A DNA stretch of 64,000 nt, from positions 1 to 64,000 of the forward strand of contig CAJUAS010000001.1 in the NCBI GenBank assembly GCA_910584395.1, given 5' to 3'. Positions 58,801 to 64,000 of this stretch are shown here, piece after piece. The DNA is from an uncultured Oscillospiraceae bacterium. GTDB taxonomy: Bacteria; Bacillota; Clostridia; Oscillospirales; Oscillospiraceae. The number at the start of each line of letters is the position of its first letter. Position 1 is the first letter of the stretch. The notes below the pieces were generated by a model. That model saw nothing but the letters and a program-made list of their open reading frames with translations, did no database searches and was not told the DNA's origin. The translations under genes and the position numbers were made by a program.

Positions 58801-61800
58801 GAAGTAGTTGTAGATCGGCTCGTTGGCGCTGCCGCCGAACTTGGTCATATCCTCGCTGGTGAGGAACTTATCCGCGCTGAAGGGGGTTGCCTCGGTGTAG
58901 CCGTCGTTGGGGTTGACCGCCGTGTAGATCTTCAGATCCAGATCGGCCACGGCGTCCACCAGAGTCATCTCCAGCACCACGATCCGCACCTCATCGGGCA
59001 GATCCACGCCGCCGGCCATGTTGTAGTCATCGCGGGAGCCGACCAGAATGGGATAGTAGATGGTGTCGCCGATCCGCATGGAGGACAGGTCGAGGTAAGT
59101 GCCCTTGTCCACGCTGGTCTCGTCCGCGCCCCGGCTGAAGGTCAAGTCGCCGTTCACGTCCACATACTCAAACTCCGCATCGGTGGCAATGGCGCTCAGG
59201 CGGATGGTGCCGCCGCGGACGGAATTGGCGGGCGCAGGCACGTCCAGATGATACAGCTCTGCATGGACGGAGGTCATGGCGGCGTACTGGCCGCGCAGGC
59301 CGCTGCCCGCAAGGAGCTTGTAGATGTAATAGGTGTCGTCCATCGGCCCAGTGGCACCCACACCCACGGTGTAACCCGTGAGAGCCGCCTCCATGCCGCC
59401 GTTGGTGCCCTGACTGTAACGCTCCGGCTCCAGCGTGGCTGTGACGCTGTAGGGACGGCTGAACTCGTCCTGATCGGGCAGCAGCTCGCCCTTGTCGATC
59501 AGTTCCTTCTGCTCGGCGCGCTGGGCGGCGGCGATGGCCTCGCGGTCCTCCAGCGCCTTGCCGGTGACCACTAACTTGCCGTCCTTCAGCTCCAGAATCA
59601 CGCCGTCGGCGGAGACATAGCGGGCGCGGCGGTTGTTGGCGGTGATCTCGCTCAGGCGCAGGTCGTTGTCGCGGTGGTTGAGGATCAGGGTGTAACGGGC
59701 GGGGGTCAGGTCGGCGCCGTTGGCCAGATTGGCCACCTGAATGCCATAGTTCACCGTCTCGTTATACACCGGCTTATACTCGCCCTTGCCCTTGCCCACA
59801 TAGACATACTTGCCCTCGGCGTTCTGGGTGTAGCTGCCCAGCAGCTCACCTTCGGTGTCCGTTCCCACATACTCATAGTGCGCAATGGGGAAGTCCACCG
59901 TAATGTCGTAGCGCTCGAACGGGCCGTTGCCCTTGCCCACAAAGGTGTAGCCGCCGGAGGCGTTCTTGGTGTAGCTGCCCAACAGGACGGCGTCGGTGTC
60001 CATGCTCAGCCGGACATAGCTGCTGCTCAGGCCGCCGCGCACCTGCTTAATGCGGCGGTAATGGCCGACTTCACCCTCCGCCACCCGGTAATAGGTGCCG
60101 TCCGCGTTTTGTTCATATGCGCCGGGGATGGGATCGCCCTTTTCGTCCAGACCGGTGGGGACGAAGAACTCCATGGACTCGCTCTTGAAGTTGCCGAAGG
60201 CGTCCAGCTCGTACAGGCTCACCCACGCGCTGGGCTCTGCGGGTGTGATGGTGAGGGAGACCTTTTCGCTGGCGGCGGCCACGTCGCCCTCCACCAGACG
60301 GGTGCGGGTCACCTCGTCAGGATCGTCGATCAGGTTCTGGCGGTCGTTCAGAGTGGCCTCGTCCGGCTCGACGGTGACCTGCATCAGCGCGCGGTTGTCG
60401 TTGGCGCGGTTCAGGTTCAGGGTGTACCGGCGGGCGGTGTCTGTACGGCTACCAATGAGCTGCTCGTTCTCGGAACGGATGTAGATGTAGACGGTGGTGT
60501 CGCTGCCCACGTTGGCGTGGATGTGCTTCAGATCCTCGCCGGGCTGCGGCATATAGGTGCCGTCGTTGGCGTCCACCTGCACGCCGCTGTACTTGTACTC
60601 CGCCACGGCGCGTACCAGAATGTCGGTGGCGCTGCGGTCGACGGTGGCGTAGAAGGTGGTGGGCACAAGGCGGTACTCATAGACCTTCTGGCCGTTCTCC
60701 TCGCCGATGTAGATCTTCTGGATGGCGGGGATCTTGTTGCCCTCCACGGCGGGATCTTGGGTCACGCCGGCGGGCAGCACCTTGACCTCTTCTCTTCTGG
60801 TGTCCGTACCCCAGACATAGTCGGTCTTGATCTTGTTGCTGTTGAGGAACTGCGCCACCGCGTAGGTCTCGGGTACGATGAGGTTGACCCGGTAGAGGAT
60901 GCCGGTCTCGGGATCTGTCCAAGTGTCGCCGTCGCGGTAAACCTGACCGTACTTATCCACCACCTGAGTGAACCGCTGGAGGGCCACGCCGTCGCCGTCC
61001 TTGGTCAGCGGGGTGAGCGAGCCGTCCATGGCACGGTAGTACGGCTGGGCGTTGGGCTCGGCCGTGCCGTCCTCCACGCCGGGCGTACCGTTGGCGTAGG
61101 CCCACAGGCCGTAGGCCTGCTCCTCGCTGTCATCGGTGCGGTAGTGCATGTAGTCCAGATTCAGGTTCTCGGTGTTGGCGTTGCGCACCTGAAGGACATA
61201 GTGGCGGATGGAGCCGTCCTGCGCCTTCACGCTGAAGTACTGGTTGTCCACGGCCTGCTCCAACGGGAACTCGGGGTAGTTGCGATCCTTCTGGAAGGCG
61301 ATGTCGTAGTAGTTGGTGATGTTGTCGCCATTGACCTGCAGCTCGGTCAGCAGGTTCACCGGCGCAAACATGGCGTCGACCAGATACCCGCGCCCGGAGG
61401 TGGGCCATGTGACGATCTCGGTCACATTTTCGAAGGGATCGCCGCTGCCTGTGTCGCTGGGCATGTTCACGCCCACCTTGCTGGTCTGGCTGGTCGCCTT
61501 GATGCGGGTGGGTGTGGGCGTAAAGACACCAGGATTGATATCGTAGCGGTACACGCCCTCTTGGCTCAGGAAGCCGTACCAGACGCTGCGCTGGATGGGC
61601 ACGCCCAGACCGCCCACGCCGTCCAGATTCGGCCCGGCCAAGAGCTCCAGCTTCAGGCCGCCGTCCACATACACCTGATCGGTGATGTCGTTGCCGTCCT
61701 TGTCCACGAAGTGGTCGCCGGTCTCATCCACCGCGAAGTAGAAGAGGATCTCGTCCTCTCTGACCTGCTTCATCTGCCCCAGATCTCTCAGGCGGCTCTC

Positions 61801-64000
61801 GACCTCGGTCTTTGCGGCCTCAAGTTCCTTCTTCTTCGCCGCGTCGGTCTCGGCGGCGATGGCTGCCTTAAGCTCGTCCAGCTTCTGGGTCTTTTCCGCC
61901 AGCTCCGTCTTGATCTTGGTCAGCTCTTGGCCGATGACCCCCAGATCGCGGGTCAGGGCCTTGACGGTGCCGTCGTCATCCTTGACGTAGGCCCGCTCGC
62001 CGTCGGAGCGCTTATTGATGTCGTAGATTTGGACATATTCCACATCGGCGTCGCCGGAGATGATGGTCAGCTGGAACTTGTAGACGTTGGTCACCGTGTT
62101 GTCCTCGGAGGTGACCTCCAGACGGATGCTGCCCTGATTGTTCTTGCCCGCACCGGTGTAGCCCGCGATGGGCAGGAGGATCTTCTTGCCGTCCTTGCCT
62201 GTGGTCTGGCCCACATACTTGCTGCCGTCGGGCACGGTGATGGTGGCTGCGCGGTTGCCCAGCACGTTCGTCACGGTGTAGAGGTCGGCGGGGACATAGT
62301 ATGTGCCGTTTTCGGCGCGGGTGAGGTGGTTGGTGCTGACGGTGAAGCGGTGGACGTAGACCTTGCGGCCCAACTCGTCCGTTTCCTCCGCGTACGGGCT
62401 GTAAGTGGTATCAGGCGAGTAGATCTCATCGTTGGTGAGGTTAGAGCCTTCGTCGTACTCCGCCGGATCAGTGCCGGAGATCAGCTTCTTCTCCATGTCC
62501 AGTCTGGCCTCGGAGGACTTGCGGTAGATGTTGATGGTGTGGACGCTCTTCGCGCCGGACTCGGCCACCGCGGTGACCACCACCTGAAGGGCGGTGGGCA
62601 GCTCGGGATTGGTCGCCCAGTTGTCGGTCACTGCCGTGCCGATGTCCAGACAGTTGTTGGCGTTGAGGTTGACCTTGTCCTTGCTGAGGGACTGCTTGAG
62701 CGTGTAGGTGCCGTCCTTCTCCTTCTGGAGGATCTCAATGGTCAGATCCTTGGCGTTGTGGCCCACCACCTTTTGATCCAGCCACAGATCGAAGATGTCG
62801 TCGGTCTCGGTGGTGATGGCGTAGCTGTAGGTGTAGTCGGTGATGAGGCCGTCCTCGGTGGTCTCCACCTTTTCAGCCACAAGGTGGGTCATCACGGTCT
62901 TGTAATTGTCCTTGGTGGGATCGGTGTGGCCCGTGTCGCCCTGCGCCAGACCGTACAGCTCCAGCTGGTTGGCCGTCTCGTTCATACGGGTGACGATGAC
63001 GCTGTAGGTGGTGAAGCCTTGGACATGAGACACGGCGTCCACGTCCACCAGCTCCTTGCCCGCGCGCACCTTGACCATGGTGGTGGAGTCGTTCTCGGTG
63101 TTGATCTCCACCAGCTTGGCCAGCAGCTCGGCCGCCAGCGCGCTGTCCCCTGCCGCCAGAGCGGCCTGCACCTCTTCCGCGGAGACGGACAGGTTCTTGC
63201 CTTCCACCAGCGCGAAGGGATTGGTGTCCTTCGTGGTCTTGGCGATCCAAGTGGTGTAGACCAGACCCTTGGCGGTTTTGCCGTCTGCCTTGCCGCCGTC
63301 GGTCAAATACTGCTGATAGGCGGCGTAGCTGGAGAACTCAGGCGCGGTGTAATCCACCCAAGTGATGCCGGTGTAGGTCTCGTCGTAGTTCTTGGACACG
63401 CTCTGGTACTCGGCCAGCAGATCCTTGTAGATGGCCCACAGGCCGTTGGGATCAGCGGTCTTGGACACGGCAGGCTCAGCGGGCTTCTTGATGAAGCCGA
63501 ACTGCACCATGTCGCCAAAGCCGCCCGCAGGCGCGGTCTCGCCATCGGCCGCTTCGCCCTTGAGGGAGATGGCCAGCAGCTCGTTGGGGGTGGCCACGGC
63601 CTGAATGCGCCCGTCGAAGGTGTTCGGGTTATCCCGCACGTGGGTCACTTCGTCCTCGGTGGTGTCCTCGGGGATGTTGGCCAGATTGTACCCGGTCTCC
63701 GGCGTAAGCAGCTTCTCGTTGAACTGGGCCTGCACCACCGCCAGATCCACGGGGATGATGCGGAGGGTATAGGTCTTGCTGTTGCCCTTATAGTAGTTCT
63801 CGCTGGACTGGACGGTAATGGTCAGGGTGGTCTCGTTGACGCTGTCCAGAGCCAGATCGCCGCCCACTTCCTCGCAGTAGTTGGCCTCGTGGCGGCGCGG
63901 GTCGGTGGAGTTGGCGCCATAGGTAAAGCTCACGTTGGCGTAGGTGCTCATGGCGGTGGCGATCAGGTCGTGGACGCTCTCCACCACGTTGGGCAGATAG
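43882..64000 (-). CDS. Giant cadherin-like repeat protein, 6705 residues visible, start outside the window
   Basis: The frame is open to the window edge (the last visible codons read YLPNVVESVHDL), so the N-terminus is missing and the GTG at 63987 is not a real start. About 29 beta-sandwich units can be counted by eye from the final strand Y-x-[LIV]-x-[LIV]-x-R (RYTLNLNRAND, TYLIRINRAGADLKLDYIRV, KYYTFILNRGD); they resemble cadherin-like PF12733 domains. A coiled-coil segment (LTKIKTELAEKTQKLDELKA) lies at about residues 675-740 of the visible part. Near the end come a dockerin-like loop (GDLNHDGVIGEEDSDLF), then a 220-residue Pro/Asp/Glu/Val-rich stalk with PDVPDV repeats, then a last calcium-type loop (LDLDGNGLLTDADLAYIFG). 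A terminator follows. It is probably a long extracellular fibre; its anchor may lie in the missing N-terminus or be a partner protein. Confidence 0.9.
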   Translation of the reverse strand, partial: YLPNVVESVHDLIATAMSTYANVSFTYGANSTDPRRHEANYCEEVGGDLALDSVNETTLTITVQSSENYYKGNSKTYTLRIIPVDLAVVQAQFNEKLLTPETGYNLANIPEDTTEDEVTHVRDNPNTFDGRIQAVATPNELLAISLKGEAADGETAPAGGFGDMVQFGFIKKPAEPAVSKTADPNGLWAIYKDLLAEYQSVSKNYDETYTGITWVDYTAPEFSSYAAYQQYLTDGGKADGKTAKGLVYTTWIAKTTKDTNPFALVEGKNLSVSAEEVQAALAAGDSALAAELLAKLVEINTENDSTTMVKVRAGKELVDVDAVSHVQGFTTYSVIVTRMNETANQLELYGLAQGDTGHTDPTKDNYKTVMTHLVAEKVETTEDGLITDYTYSYAITTETDDIFDLWLDQKVVGHNAKDLTIEILQKEKDGTYTLKQSLSKDKVNLNANNCLDIGTAVTDNWATNPELPTALQVVVTAVAESGAKSVHTINIYRKSSEARLDMEKKLISGTDPAEYDEGSNLTNDEIYSPDTTYSPYAEETDELGRKVYVHRFTVSTNHLTRAENGTYYVPADLYTVTNVLGNRAATITVPDGSKYVGQTTGKDGKKILLPIAGYTGAGKNNQGSIRLEVTSEDNTVTNVYKFQLTIISGDADVEYVQIYDINKRSDGERAYVKDDDGTVKALTRDLGVIGQELTKIKTELAEKTQKLDELKAAIAAETDAAKKKELEAAKTEVESRLRDLGQMKQVREDEILFYFAVDETGDHFVDKDGNDITDQVYVDGGLKLELLAGPNLDGVGGLGVPIQRSVWYGFLSQEGVYRYDINPGVFTPTPTRIKATSQTSKVGVNMPSDTGSGDPFENVTEIVTWPTSGRGYLVDAMFAPVNLLTELQVNGDNITNYYDIAFQKDRNYPEFPLEQAVDNQYFSVKAQDGSIRHYVLQVRNANTENLNLDYMHYRTDDSEEQAYGLWAYANGTPGVEDGTAEPNAQPYYRAMDGSLTPLTKDGDGVALQRFTQVVDKYGQVYRDGDTWTDPETGILYRVNLIVPETYAVAQFLNSNKIKTDYVWGTDTRREEVKVLPAGVTQDPAVEGNKIPAIQKIYIGEENGQKVYEYRLVPTTFYATVDRSATDILVRAVAEYKYSGVQVDANDGTYMPQPGEDLKHIHANVGSDTTVYIYIRSENEQLIGSRTDTARRYTLNLNRANDNRALMQVTVEPDEATLNDRQNLIDDPDEVTRTRLVEGDVAAASEKVSLTITPAEPSAWVSLYELDAFGNFKSESMEFFVPTGLDEKGDPIPGAYEQNADGTYYRVAEGEVGHYRRIKQVRGGLSSSYVRLSMDTDAVLLGSYTKNASGGYTFVGKGNGPFERYDITVDFPIAHYEYVGTDTEGELLGSYTQNAEGKYVYVGKGKGEYKPVYNETVNYGIQVANLANGADLTPARYTLILNHRDNDLRLSEITANNRRARYVSADGVILELKDGKLVVTGKALEDREAIAAAQRAEQKELIDKGELLPDQDEFSRPYSVTATLEPERYSQGTNGGMEAALTGYTVGVGATGPMDDTYYIYKLLAGSGLRGQYAAMTSVHAELYHLDVPAPANSVRGGTIRLSAIATDAEFEYVDVNGDLTFSRGADETSVDKGTYLDLSSMRIGDTIYYPILVGSRDDYNMAGGVDLPDEVRIVVLEMTLVDAVADLDLKIYTAVNPNDGYTEATPFSADKFLTSEDMTKFGGSANEPIYNYFAVISGKLSGMSDNALVRGVAGAETSLVRIFNPEGKLLSSGYGQADATRAVDTEKAYVYFRVDSTDGTSHRFYKLELRRGSDNADLRFVGAEHNLGYGAGEVSSGGDVEGTLDWSTNDKGHYTVELPGVTFVTDLRFITVEPDAWIEYSTDQKNWSEAIMHETVKDSHRIGGAETDVVYVRVTSPSGNVHKVYEILLKNGGENTDLIYVAVGKQNPGDRWANNEASKEGVRGWVATVSTIRDGESQDYVYVPFLLRARSDRATVQLKDRAGNSYLAYEYEVGRDVDGLMIDNAIVKDKDGNPVGTLNNVSTVLDSAKNTASSGGVGNQYTLTGELLIKKSVTDFYLDITVTAGPAHSDYQLHIINQQTDFSDLIIRINNSTVMTRDVNGDYRYVVPVDDLSTVGASEPLYYMGKHIENADGTNNGERDGVIYRLLQEDGRYDELVANRAIYKEIVFDVGQTSVAIGATFANLAGKLNPTTDRFNLNIGKADQDNQSLGTFRYNTSTNFTVTTKVPGKDEPVVITGNPKTEALYTTNPAVNLFGAETRVPVTVKLGGEEKTVYAVVRKNALDQWLDFIRVDNKDLALNRNPQTSMLEASTVVYNTSRSALVQIQSSETTAGIDMKRDRYKIYVRNENGEMVWKNAEYDNEGNLIKEGDYNPQDKNGILYDVNATGLLSIPVQSLNDGDNYFHITVTPVSGSYPPRDYLLIIHYVNLDVFLDNLIVFDAAEAAKHGITDVNDPAMQSPNYYIGFSDRAFNRHIYDYRFNYELQKDGSGKLAVYADATTSYELMKAYAGSYYPQYYQGLTYSKYYEKVLEALIAGQNQVGGSGSSYGSYTGLTEADLRAAAVSILDGRRDQLPSVILNSQAYNVTYEGMLKNSIYHDTVNGSGDVVSKGLITTEAEAETQRALKDETIRVTIGTPDDVTYKIYTAPTEAPYNGKYKTTIHANELIHTTYKQLTGGGYELLVTYCDQNGLVQTQSSGSINEPNITADRLQALLDQMVVIEDGYAGHEKKTQRLMDVDLEVKICHLDGSGNLTESTFKNTELAWETHPVGDTWPNGPIVYDDANFQTIVYFANGTTMTIPYDKKDDGTGQLVSQPGVAPADVFKRQDYMRIPVELYVPNTGFKLEYSATYHVLSDDATLKPDGKWGVEMGVQGYEPKEPVGVGTQPGDPVYTYTYDLPHGVSQAYIWANINHDHDNTEAFLTLYRNMDGRWVPISGNLVNLYQLVDLNIGINDFQIVVTAETGKQNTYLIRINRAGADLKLDYIRVNNSNAIFDPASGRYFAYVSKLTENGGKRPNVTAKALNSDAYTSVWNTLNGANTATGKIGAQVELKEVSPLQSELIPGNDTTRMQVKIFMETVTTTSVPYDAALEQPETVVPGQTDEDESLIQRDGNGNVIVNDNTGIVTVTTIKREKSVNGNFLITTTKTVQYRIYELDIIEVEKDLIGVIVDSEQGTFMPTDRDPANPRTAKWDEAETWRNTPDDYAETMNILSQRLNEKNGVDNEDRENNGLEPIVFGTYVVGVPAAADKVSIRVNTLVDNSRDLQMVQIGAYQWRVADRAASTGSAPTNNFTSESMMDLVIPADAKFMEVPIRVTYNRTNGVKDNVLYMLHIYRRSAQAYLVDLQAEEWYNTHKDGDGNTVPTYVPSSPVFDQHSANNNYNMVVEANVETIDFTNILPCDFAVETVRLPHGIKGQNANRPILQSQLDAKADIHLPDGSVVTIEREDLISVVTDGSGDTTVKYKAADGSTVTEVIPAGGATEPVTYRYELHDVVLKPGINRVTIEVTSEDGTVTRTYYWDIRRKTDPNAAKLRDIQMYQENQPVKDPITGAPGVTTKYYDFSPVFDPDNNRYYISIPSMMTGDLYLNPVYYIEPDTTYGLTVSTFHKENGSSTFQQVIVNQDYTGKPIILNAGLSEGDSLRVELTVFRRGKDMSHVGGETTYTLYFYKNFANERDVTMTNDLDARVEYTPFKNLRMDGMELTRSAASSTNASDHNFYYNTKSSNGLLDINLFGLAADEGYKVYWSDTRGELDPITGENKWELVDDLTKPLDLGFSSFDYENDHWFVLKATNGVNTFYSSVAVYRDLDGTHETHLENMAVSDPTVPLFRDDRYEYFAAVDAESDKATIVVRGRSGGDYLTELRVRSVGGEYLEGDNQGITYLKAEDIPLHQGSNRVTITVKHVEPATQSGEMDRRFKRVYEVELYLAGKTAYITDGVDENGKPIYVSTQDTADEHQKREEQLDTADIIWMDYTTGGHITPIWNSELVNYFLSYDFYSDDYEVTVGDDGIARPVLDKDGKVVYKLNDHLELAATLRPEEAERATVTAQLTTIDPVTGAKTAYGEEELVRDSEGNWPYALAKLPEGESRILFTVRVKGKSDRLDGEVADNQITEKQYLITVFRNRSDKLEMPNVADRTAIQVRAADDINRIYGTIPKFDPEINFYYVNLPYDAEEVRLFAQAGEYEMLTGGKTGQYTLKMNGRLVASSNFAAGQFNGFLVQDLMLGDNTVEIDIMVNGQATKYYTFILNRGDAETTERDDVEWPVPTMTDLRINEVVDGEEAKDKLLIPTFDPNIHYYNVVVPYEVSEINAYGKAINSGELRIASINVADVRHMADVNDKLNATLEGWRNLPIPLKVGNENNIEFVAYGVNENGAVTDTRVRYIVNVVRLPEGYVPPELEFMGISEGTMTPTFHGRTYNYYATVPYDVDVVDVEAIATDKVSEVTLTWGDSVSVGPYTYVTDKVTLKEGDNLVRALIYDIRAVPDGGYPYYVGIYSLIIHRESKNGVEMELAEPAITAKQNLPDGTAEAVDMNLDDFPFNDYAHQYSNYLYVRQDAVSVTLKAQAIHPNAVVTIDGKTPDANGEVTVMLDASIDTTTRVPVTTVVPVVVTDPATGTMKRYTVAVVRGRETSLPGAKPDYNWGPGVSGIIRGNITVNGVSASNLVVSTEVDAAPVIDTITMPSMLTKADLDAWLASGAAVDANGDGVVDEADWKAVTGHEIGEQTTFTYTGKTVTIRVPALFNRGILTSKAPAQTRVRVNGHVATVVGDPRPGTTAIFEITLPMNTYTERFDIRVDYPVLDATEPRRVDRIDNVSYVLYVTDKTNAPKAIALDPDTKKPLRYDNDVVREWYLVTNGLTLTDQELAAFVVTEEMIQDWQNATGHTFGDFQRTDEVVTGPQLDSIVLDENDGTMHSGTFTTKFYGDVFNYRATAQGEVFSVFAYVEHTDYTTNPAGDKVHSQYADRPAYIEVYDEAGNRFTISKYSADFVHFAFPKDADGKRDILNLTFRVIQYADSGYELVSEYHLKVYPTGEPIIDNLYVYKSSMDEPTAFDTLIRDYYSTVYKREPGYGVLAEAEYFDLKDETWRDGKLTMTAQYGKLLPVEIDKPLPDANGVEPYEKGWIPTFGNEKITLNPDDKWYKYHLNYERGTDTVNHTDEILVKDTGRWTLQDGEWKEEPGRWPKDAGYVETWAKKYTYKMYDAASRDFGRETFTGLFPQETLPNKDKVNSLTLNGQEVTTLPGGQTFYGDATGYLPWDLPSFEVTVTLTYPYGYYTAKSAGVGANGIAYNHGDYLDKNGNFVASASTNLDAPGNEALKEAATQYRAGSYRVHMTRSNLPILFTTLDDLEAFQMYKKDEYAEHRDLIQIGAVMTGPDYKDVLYDENGDLLPPGTYEADKDDGTTQTVTCAPNFEPKHPYYLLELDHRLNKAWLKFKAKPTQRVTITASDVRGDHPESYVCKVDATNGDTAYLLDFGEEYYADEDYKALIDITVADNVPGGNVSHYMIWVVRGERSDSESEMGVDLFFGLSKDEAHNAAENTALANQATLYQATERLTADRAPALAAGTAATLADEEKWGTYFLEDGELKVYPGIIDNAKKLYRGTDGQLHVDDDVPAGLTALTKVSGFNSKIYLYTTTLPMSAKHVTLDLTKFGEGSVDHASVVYNNEYYYADGSHSSKNPTEDHTLDALVDVQLKQAEQVSYLFVTVHPDLKTGNGLHKDDDFYKENATTYVIRIKRLNTEAFQNIWVTDTEFKMTKKGTVTQDNRPEHFEQMWLMHDLDDMKKEFNDVRAMYDAAGNLLAGKTESDLADQVDVTWLEGNVTYTKNWGNAVNPNVQTWTTTKGEQLHNIYDSDVRHQYADYGVMVSTLDSEIQLNAEAMGTGVNGENDTYYIIIEEYGVNNPQRVDSRTFDDGDGPGKITEAKFRLDPSKDGEQIFQFTIVNATTGTEGVYFLHVFREITDEKKVQTRVIGNMETAATRVPVDPVNDDLALVDANNDGYKNDFVSTISVYRKSDLLRYYQGWDALTPNDTTDTLNPAIPTPHPTFAEGWYSVDQAVEKYLPGSMGKTYTERFEDLLAFSVDGVPALMPVNVINTVTGNNLTREHDGRYELDFTGQEAGTYMVVFQRPGSLDMIYDNIIVSETWAKAQYNFGADVLIAGDLNHDGVIGEEDSDLFNRYKNAMDGVFYQLAGRVALSKVTHTGSIQNIYNIASNAGQNAETLKLNDLNGLKLMYTDYGTTSPVQTGVIATDGEGNAVAFSRGEVTYYLSRDPAATKVDESEMTNLSALLASGVTEYEFKAGTNYAETDLGKYYVYGVFKFYDNGMIESEDKMEDVDVVYKVTTITVVREEQDQATQPDVPVVPTPDVPDASDVSDVPDVPDVPDVPSVPDVPDVNDTPDVPDASVPETPDASDTNDTPDEPATEPADEPVEQPVETPDQADEEVTEPANDGLDGLEVLETLEPVAVTAEFMALESVPDEPETEDVPDEPAAEPETPAENDENADVEVSVDEPVVDHEPVAEDESADDAAETPAEPDEKAETPAETSKPSGSSSGTRRPSKPHAKPAKAEEADEQPEIPVVDDDERVEIPVIDVTLPDHEVELPDSGGEPMDELDILAAYLVENHISLNSAEAQALMLEMISVTASTSFDYRLLDLDGNGLLTDADLAYIFGHWGRTAYKSCRLENMYSEYRITLRSWK
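43960..44035 (-). other. C-terminal single calcium-type loop
   Basis: LLDLDGNGLLTDADLAYIFG has the D-x-D-G-x-G-x-L-x-x-x-D pattern of an EF-hand or dockerin half. It stands about 490 residues after the first dockerin-like loop of the same protein, beyond the acidic stalk. Confidence 0.65.
44804..44866 (-). repeat. 9-bp minisatellite coding for Pro-Asp-Val units
   Basis: Seven tandem 9-base units (plus strand GGCACGTCA, five of them exact) encode the (PDV)n core PDVPDVPDVPDV. Degenerate copies extend the pattern on both sides over about 44750-44915. The length keeps the reading frame for any change in copy number. Confidence 0.9.
45420..45502 (-). other. Dockerin-like loop preceding the acidic stalk
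   Basis: AGDLNHDGVIGEEDSDLFNR is a full first-half dockerin loop and helix. As in the 1938- and 3439-aa proteins, it follows a sandwich ending in a G-x-Y-x-V-x-[FY] strand (AGTYMVVFQRPG). No convincing second loop is close by. Confidence 0.65.
46080..64000 (-). repeat. Tandem cadherin-like beta-sandwich array
   Basis: About 29 unit ends of the type Y-x-[LIV]-x-[LIV]-x-[RN] are visible, often preceded by G-x-N-x-[VI]-x-[VI] (VGNENNIEFVAYGVNENG, PGINRVTIEVTSEDG). Typical openings are LDYIRVN, LTDLRINE and PTFDPNIHYYNVVVPYEV. Units are divergent at the DNA level. The array continues beyond the right edge. Confidence 0.75.
59777..59990 (-). repeat. Local 47-residue direct duplication
   Basis: LLGSYTKNASGGYTFVGKG and LLGSYTQNAEGKYVYVGKG occur one after the other with a period of 47 residues (141 bases). 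They are far more alike than the surrounding sandwich units, so this is a comparatively recent internal duplication. Confidence 0.8.

Noticed and set aside
43699..59574. A 5291-codon plus-strand open frame opposite the giant gene.
   Set aside because: It is codon-aligned with the sense gene and stays open through lack of TTA, CTA and TCA codons. Its product is a His/Val/Gly/Leu-rich string without any domain, signal peptide or ribosome-binding site.
12539..64000. Nonribosomal peptide or polyketide megasynthase as explanation for the gene sizes.
   Set aside because: No adenylation, carrier or ketosynthase motifs; the sequences are beta-sandwich repeats, with signal peptides on the three proteins whose starts are visible.
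12539..64000. Sortase-anchored adhesins.
   Set aside because: No LPxTG-type motif with a hydrophobic tail was seen at any of the four C-termini, and no sortase gene is in the window.

Overview
The window is GC-rich DNA from a low-redundancy, Gram-positive-type genome. Surface-layer homology (SLH) modules, dockerin-like modules, a ComEC/ComF competence pair, an RNase M5-type toprim protein and a HolA-HemW neighbourhood suggest a Clostridia member, plausibly an Oscillospiraceae-like gut bacterium. That placement is inference; no rRNA is present. Except for a 342-base gene end at the left edge, every gene lies on the minus strand, so transcription runs from right to left.

Left part (1-12.5 kb): the 3' end of an SLH protein on the plus strand converges on the minus-strand cluster at a bidirectional terminator. 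The cluster, read in transcription order, is ilvE, comF, pyrB, comEC, holA, rnmV, hemW, an SLH-anchored phosphodiester glycosidase-like protein, and a WYL-domain regulator. Genes are packed with overlaps or gaps of a few bases. Candidate sigma-A promoters sit in front of pyrB and hemW. PyrB carries a C-terminal Cys4 tail that matches the zinc domain of the PyrI regulatory chain.

Right part (12.5-64 kb): four giant secreted or surface proteins fill 51 kb: at least 6705 aa (its N-terminus is outside the window), then 1938, 3439 and 4952 aa. They are built from tandem beta-sandwich modules: cadherin-like repeats in the largest, MBG/YDG-type and Ig-like modules in the 3439-aa protein, and about 27 divergent InlB-B-type repeats in the 4952-aa protein. 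All four have calcium-loop dockerin-like sequences, often with an unusually long gap between the two loops. Three share a related N-proximal module that looks like a cohesin-type sandwich. One ends in SLH modules. A strong promoter in the intergenic space after the first giant gene should drive the other three. The last giant gene ends only 7 bases before ilvE.

Working hypothesis: the block encodes a self-assembling, S-layer-associated fibre or adhesin system. Dockerin-like and cohesin-like parts would join the giant proteins, and the SLH protein would tie the assembly to the cell wall. The modules are seen in sequence; the pairing is inference.
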